Shown in pieces: positions 9,360 to 16,871 of a DNA stretch of 64,000 nt. Location: the NCBI RefSeq assembly GCF_030586465.1, contig NZ_JAUQYP010000001.1:749965-813964 (forward strand), read 5' to 3'. The notes beneath the pieces are model-generated. The model saw nothing but the letters and a program-made list of their open reading frames with translations. It was not told the DNA's origin and ran no database searches. A program made the translations under genes and the position numbers. How positions within the stretch are numbered: position 1 is the stretch's first letter; each line of letters starts with the position of its first letter. Source of the DNA: Actinotalea lenta. GTDB taxonomy: Bacteria; Actinomycetota; Actinomycetes; Actinomycetales; Cellulomonadaceae.

Positions 9360-10046
9360 TCACGGCCCGACCGGGCTCAAGTACGCGATGACGTTGTTCG
9401 AGTAGTGCCGCACGGCGGGCTGCCACGTCCCGCCGCACGTGACGAGCACGAGCCGCGGAGCTCCCTGCCGCGTGAACACGTCCGGCCAGGCGACATCGGT
9501 CTTGGGCACGGAGACCACCTGGTCCACGCGGTAGCTGAGCGTCGAGCCGTCGGCGAGGTCCACCTGGGCGACGTCCCCCTGCGCCAGCTCGTGCAGTCGC
9601 ACGAACGGACCGGTGCCGCCCGACGCGTCCGAGTCCACGTGCGCCGCGATCACCGCCGAGCCGCGATCCGAGCCGGGCGCCGGGCCGAACCGGTACCAGC
9701 CGGCACGCTCGGCCAGGGGTGGGATCTCCATCTGCCCGTCCTGGGCGACCCCGACCGGGTCCACCGGCAGGTCGGCGTCGATCGTCGGCAGCGAGAGGTG
9801 GACCGGGGCCGGCGCCAGAGCGGCGGCGGGAGCGGTCGCGTCGCGGACCGGGATGTCGGGGGTCGGCGCCGTCGGGGTCACGACCGCGGTGGGCGATGGG
9901 GGCAGGGCGGTCGATGGGACGGACCCGGCCGAGGCTTCAGCCGCCGACCGGTCTCGGCCGGCGGGACCGAGGGCCACCGCGACCACGACCGCCACCGCGA
10001 GGGCGGCGGCCACGATGGGCGGGACGGTGCGTCGCGCCGGGTTCAT
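9360..10046 (-). CDS. Class F sortase
   Basis: This 228-residue membrane-anchored transpeptidase has an N-terminal signal anchor (residues 8-28), a Thr/Pro/Ala-rich spacer to about residue 85, then a compact sortase barrel. All three catalytic residues are visible: H136 in [10 protein letters not shown]204 in [10 protein letters not shown] and R213 in AVRHYSNN. Actinobacterial class F sortases are short single-domain enzymes like this one and attach or process surface proteins. The ATG at 10046 follows AGGAGG. It lies between the DUF4397 surface protein gene and the sigma/anti-sigma pair on the same strand. The neighbouring DUF4397 protein is an obvious candidate substrate by position, but it lacks a clear LPxTG motif. 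Confidence 0.9.
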   Translation of the reverse strand: MNPARRTVPPIVAAALAVAVVVAVALGPAGRDRSAAEASAGSVPSTALPPSPTAVVTPTAPTPDIPVRDATAPAAALAPAPVHLSLPTIDADLPVDPVGVAQDGQMEIPPLAERAGWYRFGPAPGSDRGSAVIAAHVDSDASGGTGPFVRLHELAQGDVAQVDLADGSTLSYRVDQVVSVPKTDVAWPDVFTRQGAPRLVLVTCGGTWQPAVRHYSNNVIAYLSPVGP

Positions 10047-10108
10047 CGATCCTCCTGGTGGGGACCGCGGGTGGGCGCCGAACGGACGGCGCCCACCCGC
10101 GGAGGTGA

Positions 10109-10942
10109 TCAGCGGTTCGCGCGCACCGGGGCGGTGGCCCGGCGTCGGGACGCCAGCACCGCACCGCCACCGGCCAGGGCGACCAGCGCCGCCACGGCCA
10201 CGAGCCAGCCGGTCGAGCTGCCCTGGTCGGCGAGGCCCAGCTCACCGGTGGGCACGCCGCCGGGCGCGGTCATGCCGGTGTCGACGGTCTGGGTGGCCAG
10301 GGCCAGGTTGTCGTCGGCCAGGCTGCCCCAGGCGTAGACGATCGTGTTCTTGCCGTCGGAGACGGTCACGTCGGCCGGCCCGAGCACCGGGTCGGTGGTG
10401 CCGGTCGCCGCCACCGCGGCCGAGACCGTCCCGGCCGGCAGCTCGAGCGTCGCCTCGTCCGGGTTGGCGAGGTTCGTGATCGCCGGGCTGCCCCCGGCGA
10501 GCACATCGACGGCGGGCGCCGCGGCGACGTGCCGGACGGTCAACCGCCCCTGACCGGCCGGGGTGGCCGAGGTGTCGTTGGTGAACAGCGTCGCGGTCGG
10601 GTTGCCGTCCGCGTCCAGGTGCGCGACCGCGGTGTAGGACATGTTCGCCTCGAGCGGCAGGTCCACGGGGCCGATCGCCGGCGAGCTGTCGTCCGCCGCG
10701 TCGGACGCGGTGATGGCGACGGTGTAGGTGCCCGGGTCCAGCGACAGCGGTCCGGCGAGGTCGCCAGGTGCGAAGTTGTCCAGCGTGAGCGCGCCGTTGA
10801 CGTAGACGTCCACGGTCAGGCCGGGCACGCCGTGCAGCACGGACAGCGAGGCCTTGCCGTCGGTGGCGGCGGTGGCGGGCAGTGCGGCGGAGAGGGTGAG
10901 GGCCGCGCCGGCGACGGCGCCGGCGAGGAGTCGGGTACGCAT
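10109..10942 (-). CDS. Exported DUF4397 surface protein
   Basis: This 277-residue protein has a signal peptide (residues 1-26, cleavage near ATAA), two tandem DUF4397-like beta units and a C-terminal anchor. The units begin SLSVLHGVPGLTVDVYVNG and RLTVRHVAAAPAVDVLAGG. The anchor is TGWLVAVAALVALAGGGAVL followed by the basic tail RRRATAPVRANR. The architecture is that of a wall- or membrane-retained surface protein, but the pre-anchor segment LGLADQGSSTGW has no canonical LPxTG sorting signal. The ATG follows AGGAGG. It is the first gene of the four-gene minus-strand unit with sortase, sigma and anti-sigma, and a candidate ECF promoter lies about 65 nt upstream. The molecular function of DUF4397 is not known. 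Confidence 0.87.
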   Translation of the reverse strand: MRTRLLAGAVAGAALTLSAALPATAATDGKASLSVLHGVPGLTVDVYVNGALTLDNFAPGDLAGPLSLDPGTYTVAITASDAADDSSPAIGPVDLPLEANMSYTAVAHLDADGNPTATLFTNDTSATPAGQGRLTVRHVAAAPAVDVLAGGSPAITNLANPDEATLELPAGTVSAAVAATGTTDPVLGPADVTVSDGKNTIVYAWGSLADDNLALATQTVDTGMTAPGGVPTGELGLADQGSSTGWLVAVAALVALAGGGAVLASRRRATAPVRANR

Positions 10943-11007
10943 CGGTGTCCTCCTGGGTCGTGCCGGCGGGACGGACCCCCGCCGGTCGCGGAACAGCTGA
11001 CACCCCC

Positions 11008-11036
11008 ACTACGGCCGGGCCCAGGCGTCCGGATGC
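11008..11036 (-). promoter_or_regulatory. Candidate ECF-sigma promoter for the DUF4397-sortase-sigma-anti-sigma unit
   Basis: On the minus strand GCATCC (11036-11031) is followed after 17 nt by CGTAGT (11013-11008), ending 65 nt before the DUF4397 start codon. A C/G-CATCC -35 with a CGTA-like -10 resembles ECF promoters and differs from the TTGACN/TANNNT housekeeping type. Autoregulation by the sigma factor in the same unit is inference. Confidence 0.4.
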
Positions 11037-11128
11037 ACCCGGCCTCAACCAGTTCTCCCCAGGCCCGGGACCGGGCGCTCCCGGCGAGCCTCCCCCGGCC
11101 GCCTGCGCCCAGCCGATGGCATAGGCGC

Positions 11129-11362
11129 ATGCCCGGCCGCCGACGCAAGATCCGCCTCACCCACGACGAGATCCTGGTGCTGTTCGACCTGGTGCACCGC
11201 TGGCAGGGCGGCCCGAGCCCGGACACCGTGCTGCTCGCGCACCCCGGCGAGGCGGCGGCCCTGCGCCGGCTGGCCGAGGTCCTGGCCCCCGAGGTCGACG
11301 GGGTCTACGACGCCCGTTATGCCGAAGCGGTCGACGCCGCCCGCGCCGCCCTGGCGCCCTGA
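11129..11362 (+). CDS. Small hypothetical protein
   Basis: This 77-residue protein starts MPGRRRKIRLTHDEILVLFDLVHRW, a basic head followed by an amphipathic helix, and ends in a second helical stretch rich in Ala and Asp (VDGVYDARYAEAVDAARAAL). There is no membrane segment or cysteine. The ATG at 11129 was chosen because the upstream frame (from 10529) is Arg-rich and unlike a protein. No ribosome site is clear. It sits 35 nt ahead of the thioredoxin/NHL gene on the same strand. I do not recognise a family. Its codon third positions are as GC-rich as in its neighbours, which supports it being real. Confidence 0.55.
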   Translation: MPGRRRKIRLTHDEILVLFDLVHRWQGGPSPDTVLLAHPGEAAALRRLAEVLAPEVDGVYDARYAEAVDAARAALAP

Positions 11363-11397
11363 GCCCGGGTGCTGCCCCACGTCGTAGCCTTGCCCGC

Positions 11398-13332
11398 GTG
11401 AACCCTGCCCGCCTGCCCCGCGTCCGCGCGTCGGAGCTCGTGGGGCGCGGCTGGCTCAACACCGGCGGGAGGGACCTCCACCTGGCGGACCTCCGCGGGC
11501 GTGTGGTCGTCCTGGACTTCTGGACGTTCTGCTGCATCAACTGCCTGCACGTCCTGGACGAGCTGCGCGACCTCGAGGCCCGGTACGGCGACGCCCTTGT
11601 CGTGATCGGCGTGCACAGCCCCAAGTTCCTGCACGAGGCGGACCCCGACGCGCTCGAGGCGGCCGTCGAGCGTTACGAGGTGCACCACCCGGTGCTCGAC
11701 GACCCCGAGCTGGTCACGTGGTCGGCGTACACGGCGCGCGCCTGGCCGACGCTCGTCGTGATCGACCCGGAGGGCTACGTCGTCGCGCACCTTGCCGGCG
11801 AGGGTCACGGTCCCGCGATCGAGGCGCTGGTGGCGGAGATCGTGGCCGCGCACGAGGCGAAGGGGACCCTGTACCGGGGCGACGGTCCCTACGTGCCGCC
11901 GCCGGTCGAGCCGTCCACCCTGCGCTTCCCCGCCAAGGCGATCCGGCTGCCGAGCGGCAACGTCCTGGTGGCCGACGCCGGGCACCACTCGCTCGCCGAG
12001 CTCGGCGCGGACGCCGAGACCCTCGTCCGGCGCATCGGGTCCGGTGAGCGCGGGCTGGCCGACGGTGTCCCGGAGATGGCGCGGTTCGCCGAGCCGAACG
12101 GGCTGTGCCCCGTGCCGGAGGCGCTGCGTACCCGGTTGGGGTACGACGTGCTCGTCGCGGACACCGCCAACCACGTGCTTCGCGGCGTGCGGCTGGCCGA
12201 CGGGCACGTCACCACCGTCGCGGGCACGGGCGAGCAGTTCATGGTCGGCGGGCCGGACAACCTCGAGCCCCAGCCTGCACCCGACGGAGGTCCGGGCGAT
12301 CCCGACGACCGGCCGCGGTGGGAGCCGGGCGGCCGGTGGCCGTCGCGCATGGTCCGGCTCTCCTCCCCGTGGGATGTGGCGTGGTCGCAGGACCTTGCCG
12401 CGTTCGTCGTCGCGATGGCCGGCACGCACACGATCTGGGCCTTCGACGGAGAGGCGGGGTCGCTCACGCACCTCGCCGGGACCATGAACGAGGGCCTGGT
12501 CGACGGCCCCGGCCTCGAGGCGTGGTTCGCGCAGACGTCCGGCGTCGCAATCGGTGCGGACGGCGACATCTGGCTCGCGGACTCCGAGGTCTCGGCGCTG
12601 CGCCGGCTGGCCCCCGAGCGCGCAGCGGTCACCGTGCGCACCGCCGTGGGCCAGGGGCTGTTCGACTTCGGGCACCGCGACGGGGCGGCGGCCGACGCGC
12701 TGCTCCAGCACCCGCTGGGCGTCGCCGCGCTGCCCGACGGGTCGGTCGTGGTCGCGGACACGTACAACGGGGCGGTGCGGCGGTACGACCCGGGCGCCGA
12801 CACGGTCAGCACGCTCGCGCGCGACCTGGCCGAGCCGTCCGGGCTGCTGGTCGACGCGCACGACGACGGCACGATCGACCTCCTGGTCGTCGAGTCCGCC
12901 GCGCACCGGATCACCCGGGTGCGGCTCCCGGCCCGGTTGGCCGGCGAGATCCTCGACGTGGGAGCGCGCCGGACCGCTCGGCCGGTCACCGAGGTGGGAC
13001 CCGGCGAGCTGCGCCTGGAGGTCGCGTTCACGCCCGCCCCGGGCCAGAAGCTGGACACCCGCTACGGACCGTCCACCCGCCTGCAGGTCTCGGCGTCCCC
13101 GCCCGAGCTGCTCGCCGACGGTGTCGGCGAAGCGACCGACCTGGTCCGGACCCTGCGCCTGTCGCCCGACGTGACCGAGGGCGTGCTGCACGTCACCGCG
13201 CAGGCCGCGTCCTGCGACGACGACCCGTCGATCGAGTTCCCGGCCTGCCACCTCGCGCAGCAGGACTGGGGCGTGCCGGTGCGGGTGGTCGACGGGGCCC
13301 CGACCCGGCTGCGGCTGCCGTTGCTGGGCTGA
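11398..13332 (+). CDS. Thioredoxin-like protein with C-terminal NHL repeat propeller
   Basis: The 644-residue protein has an N-terminal thioredoxin fold of AhpC/TlpA type (about 15-165) with redox cysteines in FWTFCCINCLHV: C46 and C49 make the CxxC, with an extra C45. From about residue 175 onward the sequence carries NHL-type propeller blades, seen as repeats of LPSGNVLVADAG, YDVLVADTANHVLRGV, DGDIWLADSEVSALRRL and DGSVVVADTYNGAVRRYD. This domain pair is conserved in bacteria, but its substrate is unknown; a cytoplasmic role as a thiol oxidoreductase with a protein-binding platform is inference. There is no signal peptide. The GTG start lies 7 nt after TAGCCT (11385-11390) with no ribosome site, so the mRNA is probably leaderless. 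Confidence 0.9.
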   Translation: MNPARLPRVRASELVGRGWLNTGGRDLHLADLRGRVVVLDFWTFCCINCLHVLDELRDLEARYGDALVVIGVHSPKFLHEADPDALEAAVERYEVHHPVLDDPELVTWSAYTARAWPTLVVIDPEGYVVAHLAGEGHGPAIEALVAEIVAAHEAKGTLYRGDGPYVPPPVEPSTLRFPAKAIRLPSGNVLVADAGHHSLAELGADAETLVRRIGSGERGLADGVPEMARFAEPNGLCPVPEALRTRLGYDVLVADTANHVLRGVRLADGHVTTVAGTGEQFMVGGPDNLEPQPAPDGGPGDPDDRPRWEPGGRWPSRMVRLSSPWDVAWSQDLAAFVVAMAGTHTIWAFDGEAGSLTHLAGTMNEGLVDGPGLEAWFAQTSGVAIGADGDIWLADSEVSALRRLAPERAAVTVRTAVGQGLFDFGHRDGAAADALLQHPLGVAALPDGSVVVADTYNGAVRRYDPGADTVSTLARDLAEPSGLLVDAHDDGTIDLLVVESAAHRITRVRLPARLAGEILDVGARRTARPVTEVGPGELRLEVAFTPAPGQKLDTRYGPSTRLQVSASPPELLADGVGEATDLVRTLRLSPDVTEGVLHVTAQAASCDDDPSIEFPACHLAQQDWGVPVRVVDGAPTRLRLPLLG

Positions 13333-13352
13333 GCGCGTCCCGGGTCCGGGCG

Positions 13353-13949
13353 CTACGGCAGCGCGGGTACCTGCGCGCCGAGTGCGCGGAGCACGAACTC
13401 CTCCGTCGCGGCGACCGCGCCCGGGTCTCCGTCCGCGGTGGCGCGGGTGGACAGGCAGGCGTTGACGAGGGACACCGTGGTGTCCAGCGGCTGCGGTGCG
13501 AACTCCCCGGCGGCCATGCCCTGCTCGAGGATGCGGCGCAGCACGGTCTCCACCAGCGTGGCGTGCGAGCGGAGCTGCGCCTGGGTGGCCGGCGAGACCA
13601 CCGAGCGCAGGTCCGGGCCCGGCGAGAGCCGGTAGACCCGCTTGAGCTGTGCCTGGCGGCGGACGTAGGTGCGCAGCTGCTCGACCGGGTCCTCGATGCC
13701 CTCGAGCGCGGACTCCAGGCTCGCGACGTACTCCTGGGTCTCGTGCGTCATGTACGCGAGGAGCAGCGACTCCTTGTCGGCGAAGTGGTTGTAGACCGCG
13801 GTGCGCCCGACGCCGGCCTTCGCGGCGATGTCGGCGAGGGTGATCGCGTCGAACCCGCGATCGAGCATCAGCGAGGCGAGGGCGCTGAACAGCTTGATCC
13901 GGGTGCGCTCCCGGTGCTCGTGCAGTGAGCCACCGATGATCTTCGGCAC
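13353..13949 (-). CDS. TetR/AcrR-family transcriptional regulator
   Basis: This 198-residue repressor has an N-terminal helix-turn-helix (ITLADIAAKAGVGRTAVYNHFADKESLL, about residues 36-63) and an all-helical ligand-binding domain. It starts with GTG at 13949 after a G-rich AGGGGG site. It is divergent from the DinB-family gene and convergent with the thioredoxin/NHL gene. A 6-bp inverted repeat with a 7-bp spacer in the divergent region (13986-14004) is a possible binding site. The ligand and regulon cannot be inferred. Confidence 0.88.
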   Translation of the reverse strand: MPKIIGGSLHEHRERTRIKLFSALASLMLDRGFDAITLADIAAKAGVGRTAVYNHFADKESLLLAYMTHETQEYVASLESALEGIEDPVEQLRTYVRRQAQLKRVYRLSPGPDLRSVVSPATQAQLRSHATLVETVLRRILEQGMAAGEFAPQPLDTTVSLVNACLSTRATADGDPGAVAATEEFVLRALGAQVPALP

Positions 13950-13985
13950 CCCCCTATTGTCGCACCGGCGACCGTGAGAAGTCTG

Positions 13986-14004
13986 CGGACCTTGTGGCGG
14001 TCCG
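13986..14004. promoter_or_regulatory. Inverted repeat in the TetR/DinB divergent region
   Basis: CGGACC, 7 nt, GGTCCG is a perfect dyad located between the TetR start (13949) and the DinB start (14072). A TetR operator is the simplest reading; a hairpin in a short RNA is an alternative. Confidence 0.35.
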
Positions 14005-14071
14005 GTGAGGGCCCGTCCGCGGGGCGCCCCGGGCGGTGTCGCGGCGTTGCGCGTCGCCTAGTCTCGGCACG

Positions 14072-14593
14072 GTGAGCGAGATCGTGCCTGACACCAAGGA
14101 CTGGACCTGGGTGCTCGAGCGCCCGTGCGGGGAGTGCGGGTTCGTCGCCGCCGGCTTGGCCGCGCCGGGGATCGCCGGGGCGGTGGCCGCCTCGGTGCCG
14201 CGTTGGCAGGCGGTCCTGGACCGTGCTGACGTGCGGCGGCGCCCCCGGCCCGACGTCTGGTCACCGCTGGAGTACGCCTGCCACGTGCGGGACGTGTATC
14301 GGCTGTTCGCGGCCAGGGCGCGGCTGATGCTCGACCGGGATGGTCCGACGTTCGAGAACTGGGACCAGGACGCGACCGCGCTCGAGGAGCGGTACGGCGA
14401 GCAGGAGCCGGCCGTCGTGAGTACCGAGCTCGCAGCGGCCGGGACCGAGGCCGCCAGGGTGTTCGCCGCCGTCCCGGCCGACGCGTGGCAGCGCGTGGGC
14501 CTGCGCAGCAACGGTTCGCACTTCACCGTGGAGACGCTCGGCCAGTACTTCGTGCACGACGTGGTGCACCACCTGCACGACGTGGACGGGTGA
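14072..14593 (+). CDS. DinB-family protein (four-helix bundle, putative metal-dependent)
   Basis: This 173-residue protein has the DinB/YfiT fold pattern. The putative metal-binding histidines are H71 in LEYACHVRDVYR and H162/H166 in YFVHDVVHHLHDV, at the spacing seen in the DinB_2 group, which includes mycothiol- or bacillithiol-dependent transferases. It may therefore be a thiol S-transferase or hydrolase of actinobacterial type; the reaction is not fixed by sequence. The GTG at 14072 is 7 nt downstream of TAGTCT (14059-14064) and has no ribosome site, again a leaderless arrangement. It is divergent from the TetR gene and followed by the noncoding promoter region at 14.7 kb. Confidence 0.83.
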   Translation: MSEIVPDTKDWTWVLERPCGECGFVAAGLAAPGIAGAVAASVPRWQAVLDRADVRRRPRPDVWSPLEYACHVRDVYRLFAARARLMLDRDGPTFENWDQDATALEERYGEQEPAVVSTELAAAGTEAARVFAAVPADAWQRVGLRSNGSHFTVETLGQYFVHDVVHHLHDVDG

Positions 14594-14705
14594 CGTCGGC
14601 CTGACGCGGTGCGGACGGTCCTTGTCGTGCACATCTTTCGTGCACAGGCCTGTGCATCTTGAACGTTTTCGCTGGTCATCTTGTGGATGAAGCTGTGACT
14701 AACCC

Positions 14706-14763
14706 ATGGTCGGAAACTGGTCTCCAGAAACCCTTGCGGGCCGTGATCAGCCGGGACTAGAAC
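14706..14763 (+). promoter_or_regulatory. Promoter of noncoding unit 1
   Basis: TTGCGG at 14734-14739 and TAGAAC at 14758-14763 are separated by 18 nt, a sigma-70-type promoter. An upstream ATGG at 14706 lies 28 nt before the -35 box. Exactly the same elements at the same spacings recur at 16872-16929. The stretch 14594-14705 contains no gene; a TGTGGA motif lies near 14685. Confidence 0.6.
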
Positions 14764-14768
14764 TGAGT

Positions 14769-15103
14769 CATCGGCAAGGACGGATCGCCGGATCGAACGG
14801 GGAGACCCGGGAGATTCCAGTCGGGGCAACCCGGCAGGAACGGCGAACCGGACCTACCGGCCCGGTCGGAGACCGGCGGACCATCTCGGTGGGGGAACTC
14901 ATCGGGCTGTGGATGACGACACAGGTGTCCGTGCGGACCGGTTGGGCTGTGGTTGCTGGGCTCGGTGCTCGTGGTTCGCTGCGCAGCGTGGAGTCCACCG
15001 CATCGTCAGAGCGGGGTCGGCGTCTCGGGTTACACCGGATGCGCCAGGATCGCAATTCACAGCAAGGCCCCTCGGACGCTTACTCCGAGGGGCCTTTGCT
15101 GTG
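14769..15103 (+). ncRNA. Candidate structured noncoding RNA, copy 1 (about 335 nt)
   Basis: The region runs from a strong promoter (TTGCGG-18-TAGAAC) to a strong intrinsic terminator and has no convincing reading frame. Frames across it are Arg-rich and start or stop at random. The likely 5' end is CATCGGCA at 14769. Local hairpins include CCGGTC-GGA-GACCGG near 14857 and GTCCG-TG-CGGAC at 14927-14938. A second locus (16936-17220) shares the promoter, the CATCGGCA 5' end, a block around GTCCNTNCGGACCGG (14927-14941) and the terminator loop. I considered tmRNA, RNase P RNA and SRP RNA and saw none of their hallmark motifs. Its length of about 300 nt would suit an actinobacterial 6S-like/Ms1 RNA, but that is a guess. 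Confidence 0.5.
15058..15103 (+). terminator. Strong intrinsic terminator of noncoding unit 1
   Basis: This long stem spans 15058-15076 against 15084-15103 with one bulged base. The inner arms are AGGCCCCTCGGA and TCCGAGGGGCCT, and the 7-nt loop is CGCTTAC. A short T-run follows the inner stem. The same loop and inner sequence occur at 17186-17216. Confidence 0.75.
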
Positions 15104-15200
15104 CCCCAGGGTAGGGGGCATCGGTGAGCGCGGCCTGTCCGACACGCGGCGCTGGGGTGAACACCGCGGTGGGTGCGGCGATGGGCGCAGGCGAACGCGG

Positions 15201-15881
15201 TCAGCCGCAGCCCAGGATGTGCCGCGCTGCTACGAGCACGACGCGGCTGTCCGGCACGTCCGACGGTGCCCAGTAGAACAGCGACGAGTCCGCCTCGGAG
15301 CCGACCTGGACCTGCGCCACCTGGTAGTTCTCCAGTGTCGTTGCGGGCTGGGCCCCGGGCAGTGCGGTGACCGCCGACCATGGCGAGCCGATCGCGATCC
15401 CGTGCGGCAGCGCGATCCCGGTCGGCGTCGGTTCGGCCTGGGTGACGGTCCAGGAGAACAGCGCGTCGGACAGCACGTTGATCGTCACGCCGCCGTAGCT
15501 GAGCTGCTCCACGTCGGCGAGTCCGCACTGGCTCGGGAACGGCTCGATCGAGTCCGGCGGCCCCAGAAGGGCCTCGACCGCCGTGGTCGCCTCCGGGGTG
15601 TCCCACGCGACGTCCCCGACGCCGTGCGCGGACAGCGCGACGGGTCCGGCGCTCCGGGGTGCGGATGAGGCCTCGGAGGAGAGGGCGGACGAGGGTGCCG
15701 TCGTCGGGCTCTGCCCCCGGGTCCGTGCCGGGGTCTGTGCAGCCGACGTGGTGGTCGGAGCCGGCGTGTCGGAGGCGGTCGTGCCGCGGCGGGTGGGTGG
15801 TGCAGCCGTGCCGGCACACGCGGCGAGGGCCAGCGTCGCGGCAACCGCGGTGCCGGCCGCCATCCATCGTGCTGCGCGCAT
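15201..15881 (-). CDS. Putative lipoprotein, unknown function
   Basis: This 226-residue lipoprotein has signal MRAARWMAAGTAVAATLALA and lipobox L19-A-A-C22, so it should be lipidated at C22 and anchored outside the membrane. Residues 23-85 are a Thr/Ser/Pro/Ala linker. The C-terminal half is a folded domain with cysteines in FPSQCGLAD and HILGCG and the pattern GIAIGSPWSAVTALPG. I do not recognise a family. The ATG at 15881 is set by AGGAGGG 4 nt upstream; the longer open frame upstream belongs to the relaxase relic. Upstream DNA is the degraded element at 16.0-16.2 kb, so this gene may be cargo or a neighbour of a lost element. Confidence 0.72.
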   Translation of the reverse strand: MRAARWMAAGTAVAATLALAACAGTAAPPTRRGTTASDTPAPTTTSAAQTPARTRGQSPTTAPSSALSSEASSAPRSAGPVALSAHGVGDVAWDTPEATTAVEALLGPPDSIEPFPSQCGLADVEQLSYGGVTINVLSDALFSWTVTQAEPTPTGIALPHGIAIGSPWSAVTALPGAQPATTLENYQVAQVQVGSEADSSLFYWAPSDVPDSRVVLVAARHILGCG

Positions 15882-16043
15882 CGTCCCTCCTGCGCCGACA
15901 TCGCAGGATCGCACGGGCCGGCGTGACGCCGCCAGGGACGTCCGCCCGGCGCGTCCGGGCTCCTGCTCACCCAGCCCCGCACCTGCCCGTGCGCCGAGAT
16001 CGGGTGGACGGCGCGCCCGCCTGCGCCCAGGTGGAATCGTGAC

Positions 16044-16218
16044 GAGGCCGGCGCCGGCCCAGCGGCCGGGAGGGGTTCCCGTGGCTTCGAAGTAGGCGAC
16101 GAGTGGCTCGGACGCGGACAGGCCGGTGTCGCCCGCGCAGGCCGGTGTCACCCGCGGTGACCTGCCGGGTCAGGTATCGGTGGCCGTCCCCGGCGAGCAG
16201 CTTGTGCATCGAGATCAT
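16044..16218 (-). pseudogene. Relic of a MobF/TrwC conjugative relaxase (N-terminal fragment)
   Basis: Reading on the minus strand from 16218, the frame gives MISMHKLLAGDGHRYLTRQV and then TAGDTGL. After removal of one copy of a 19-bp tandem duplication it continues SASEPLVAYFEATGTPPGRW and AGAGL. This is the beginning of an actinobacterial MobF relaxase, including the AGDGxxYLTRQV and PPGRW motifs. The duplication shifts the frame by +1, and recognisable sequence stops near 16044, so only about 55 of the more than 800 residues of a real relaxase survive. A ribosome site (GGGGAGG) still precedes the ATG. It shows that a plasmid or integrative conjugative element was once here. Confidence 0.7.
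16119..16156. repeat. 19-bp tandem duplication inside the relaxase relic
   Basis: Units 16119-16137 and 16138-16156 are adjacent and differ at one base (g16131 versus a16150). Because 19 is not a multiple of three, the second copy breaks the relaxase frame. Confidence 0.85.
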
Positions 16219-16582
16219 CGCGGGCTCGCCTCCCCCGACGCGCAGCTGGTCCCGCCGCCGGGCAACGGGTCGGGTCGTCGCACCCCCGGCAGGTTTCGCT
16301 GTGCCGATGACCGCTCGCGACCTCAGCTGTCTCGACCTCGGCCCGGCGCCCGCTCCTCGCAGCGCTGGGCCGTTCACTCGCGTGGGTCCGCCTGAAGGAT
16401 GAAGCGTGAGCGTCGAATAGCGACGGAAACGCTTCAGACTTCGCCGTCGACACGTCCTCGACGACCGACCCGGCAGTGCCTCCGGTGCCCGCCATAGATC
16501 GCGAACCCCGCTTCGCCGGCCAGGCCGACCGCGACGGCCGAGCCTTCAGCGTCGACATCGCTCTGACCTGGGGAAATACTGG
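16219..16582. other. Gene-free stretch upstream of the relaxase relic
   Basis: No credible coding sequence was found on either strand between the relic and the tRNA. Frames here are short and Arg/Pro-rich. The one distinct structure is the nested dyad at 16400-16436. It is probably decayed mobile-element DNA. Confidence 0.4.
16400..16436. other. Nested 37-bp dyad, possible oriT relic or hairpin
   Basis: The outer arms TGAAGCGT (16400-16407) and ACGCTTCA (16429-16436) are perfectly complementary. After 3-nt internal loops (gag/gaa) the inner arms CGTCG and CGACG enclose the 5-nt loop AATAG. It lies about 180 bp upstream of the relaxase relic start, where MobF elements carry the inverted repeat of the transfer origin. 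There is no T-run typical of a terminator. Confidence 0.4.
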
Positions 16583-16653
16583 AGCGGGTGACGGGAATCG
16601 AACCCGCGCTGTCAGCTTGGGAAGCTGAAGTTCTACCATTGAACTACACCCGC
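16583..16653 (-). tRNA. tRNA-Gly (anticodon CCC)
   Basis: The minus strand folds as a complete cloverleaf. The acceptor is GCGGGTG/CACCCGC with discriminator T, the D stem is GTTC/GAAC and the anticodon stem is TCAGC/GCTGA. The 7-nt loop TTCCCAA gives anticodon CCC (codon GGG). The T arm contains GGTTCGATTCC. No 3' CCA is encoded. The relaxase relic lies downstream of its 3' end, the side on which tRNA-targeting elements usually insert. Confidence 0.93.
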
Positions 16654-16787
16654 AGACGTCCACCGGGGCGGACGTGCGCGGTCGATCATACCTGGCATCG
16701 TGGATTCAGCACGCACCGCACCGACGTCCGCGACGGGACCGCGGACGGGCCCCAGCCGGTGCGCCGCCGTGCGGAGTCCCATCGCCG

Positions 16788-16866
16788 GTGTCCACAGATT
16801 TCGTCCACAGGGATGTGCGCCTTCGCCCGCACGCCGTGCGCAAGCTGTGGACAGCACTGTGGATCA
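16788..16866. promoter_or_regulatory. Cluster of four DnaA-box-like TGTGGA motifs
   Basis: GTGTCCACA (16788-16796), TCGTCCACA (near 16801-16809), CTGTCCACA on the minus strand (16846-16851 core) and TGATCCACA on the minus strand (16858-16866) lie within 79 bp. Two differ from the actinobacterial consensus TTGTCCACA at one position. The cluster immediately precedes the promoter of noncoding unit 2. Confidence 0.4.
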
Positions 16867-16871
16867 CCTCG

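Noticed and set aside
13986-14004. Inverted repeat as a terminator for the TetR or DinB gene
   Set aside because: It lies upstream of both genes, so termination makes no sense. Kept only as an operator candidate.
14769-15103. Possible tmRNA, RNase P RNA or SRP RNA
   Set aside because: No tRNA-like ends or tag peptide for tmRNA, no P4 core of RNase P RNA and no GNRA/asymmetric loop of SRP RNA are visible.
16148-16663. Minus-strand frame beginning inside the tRNA (CSSMVELQLPKLTARVRFPSP)
   Set aside because: This is the well-known spurious translation of a tRNA-Gly gene.
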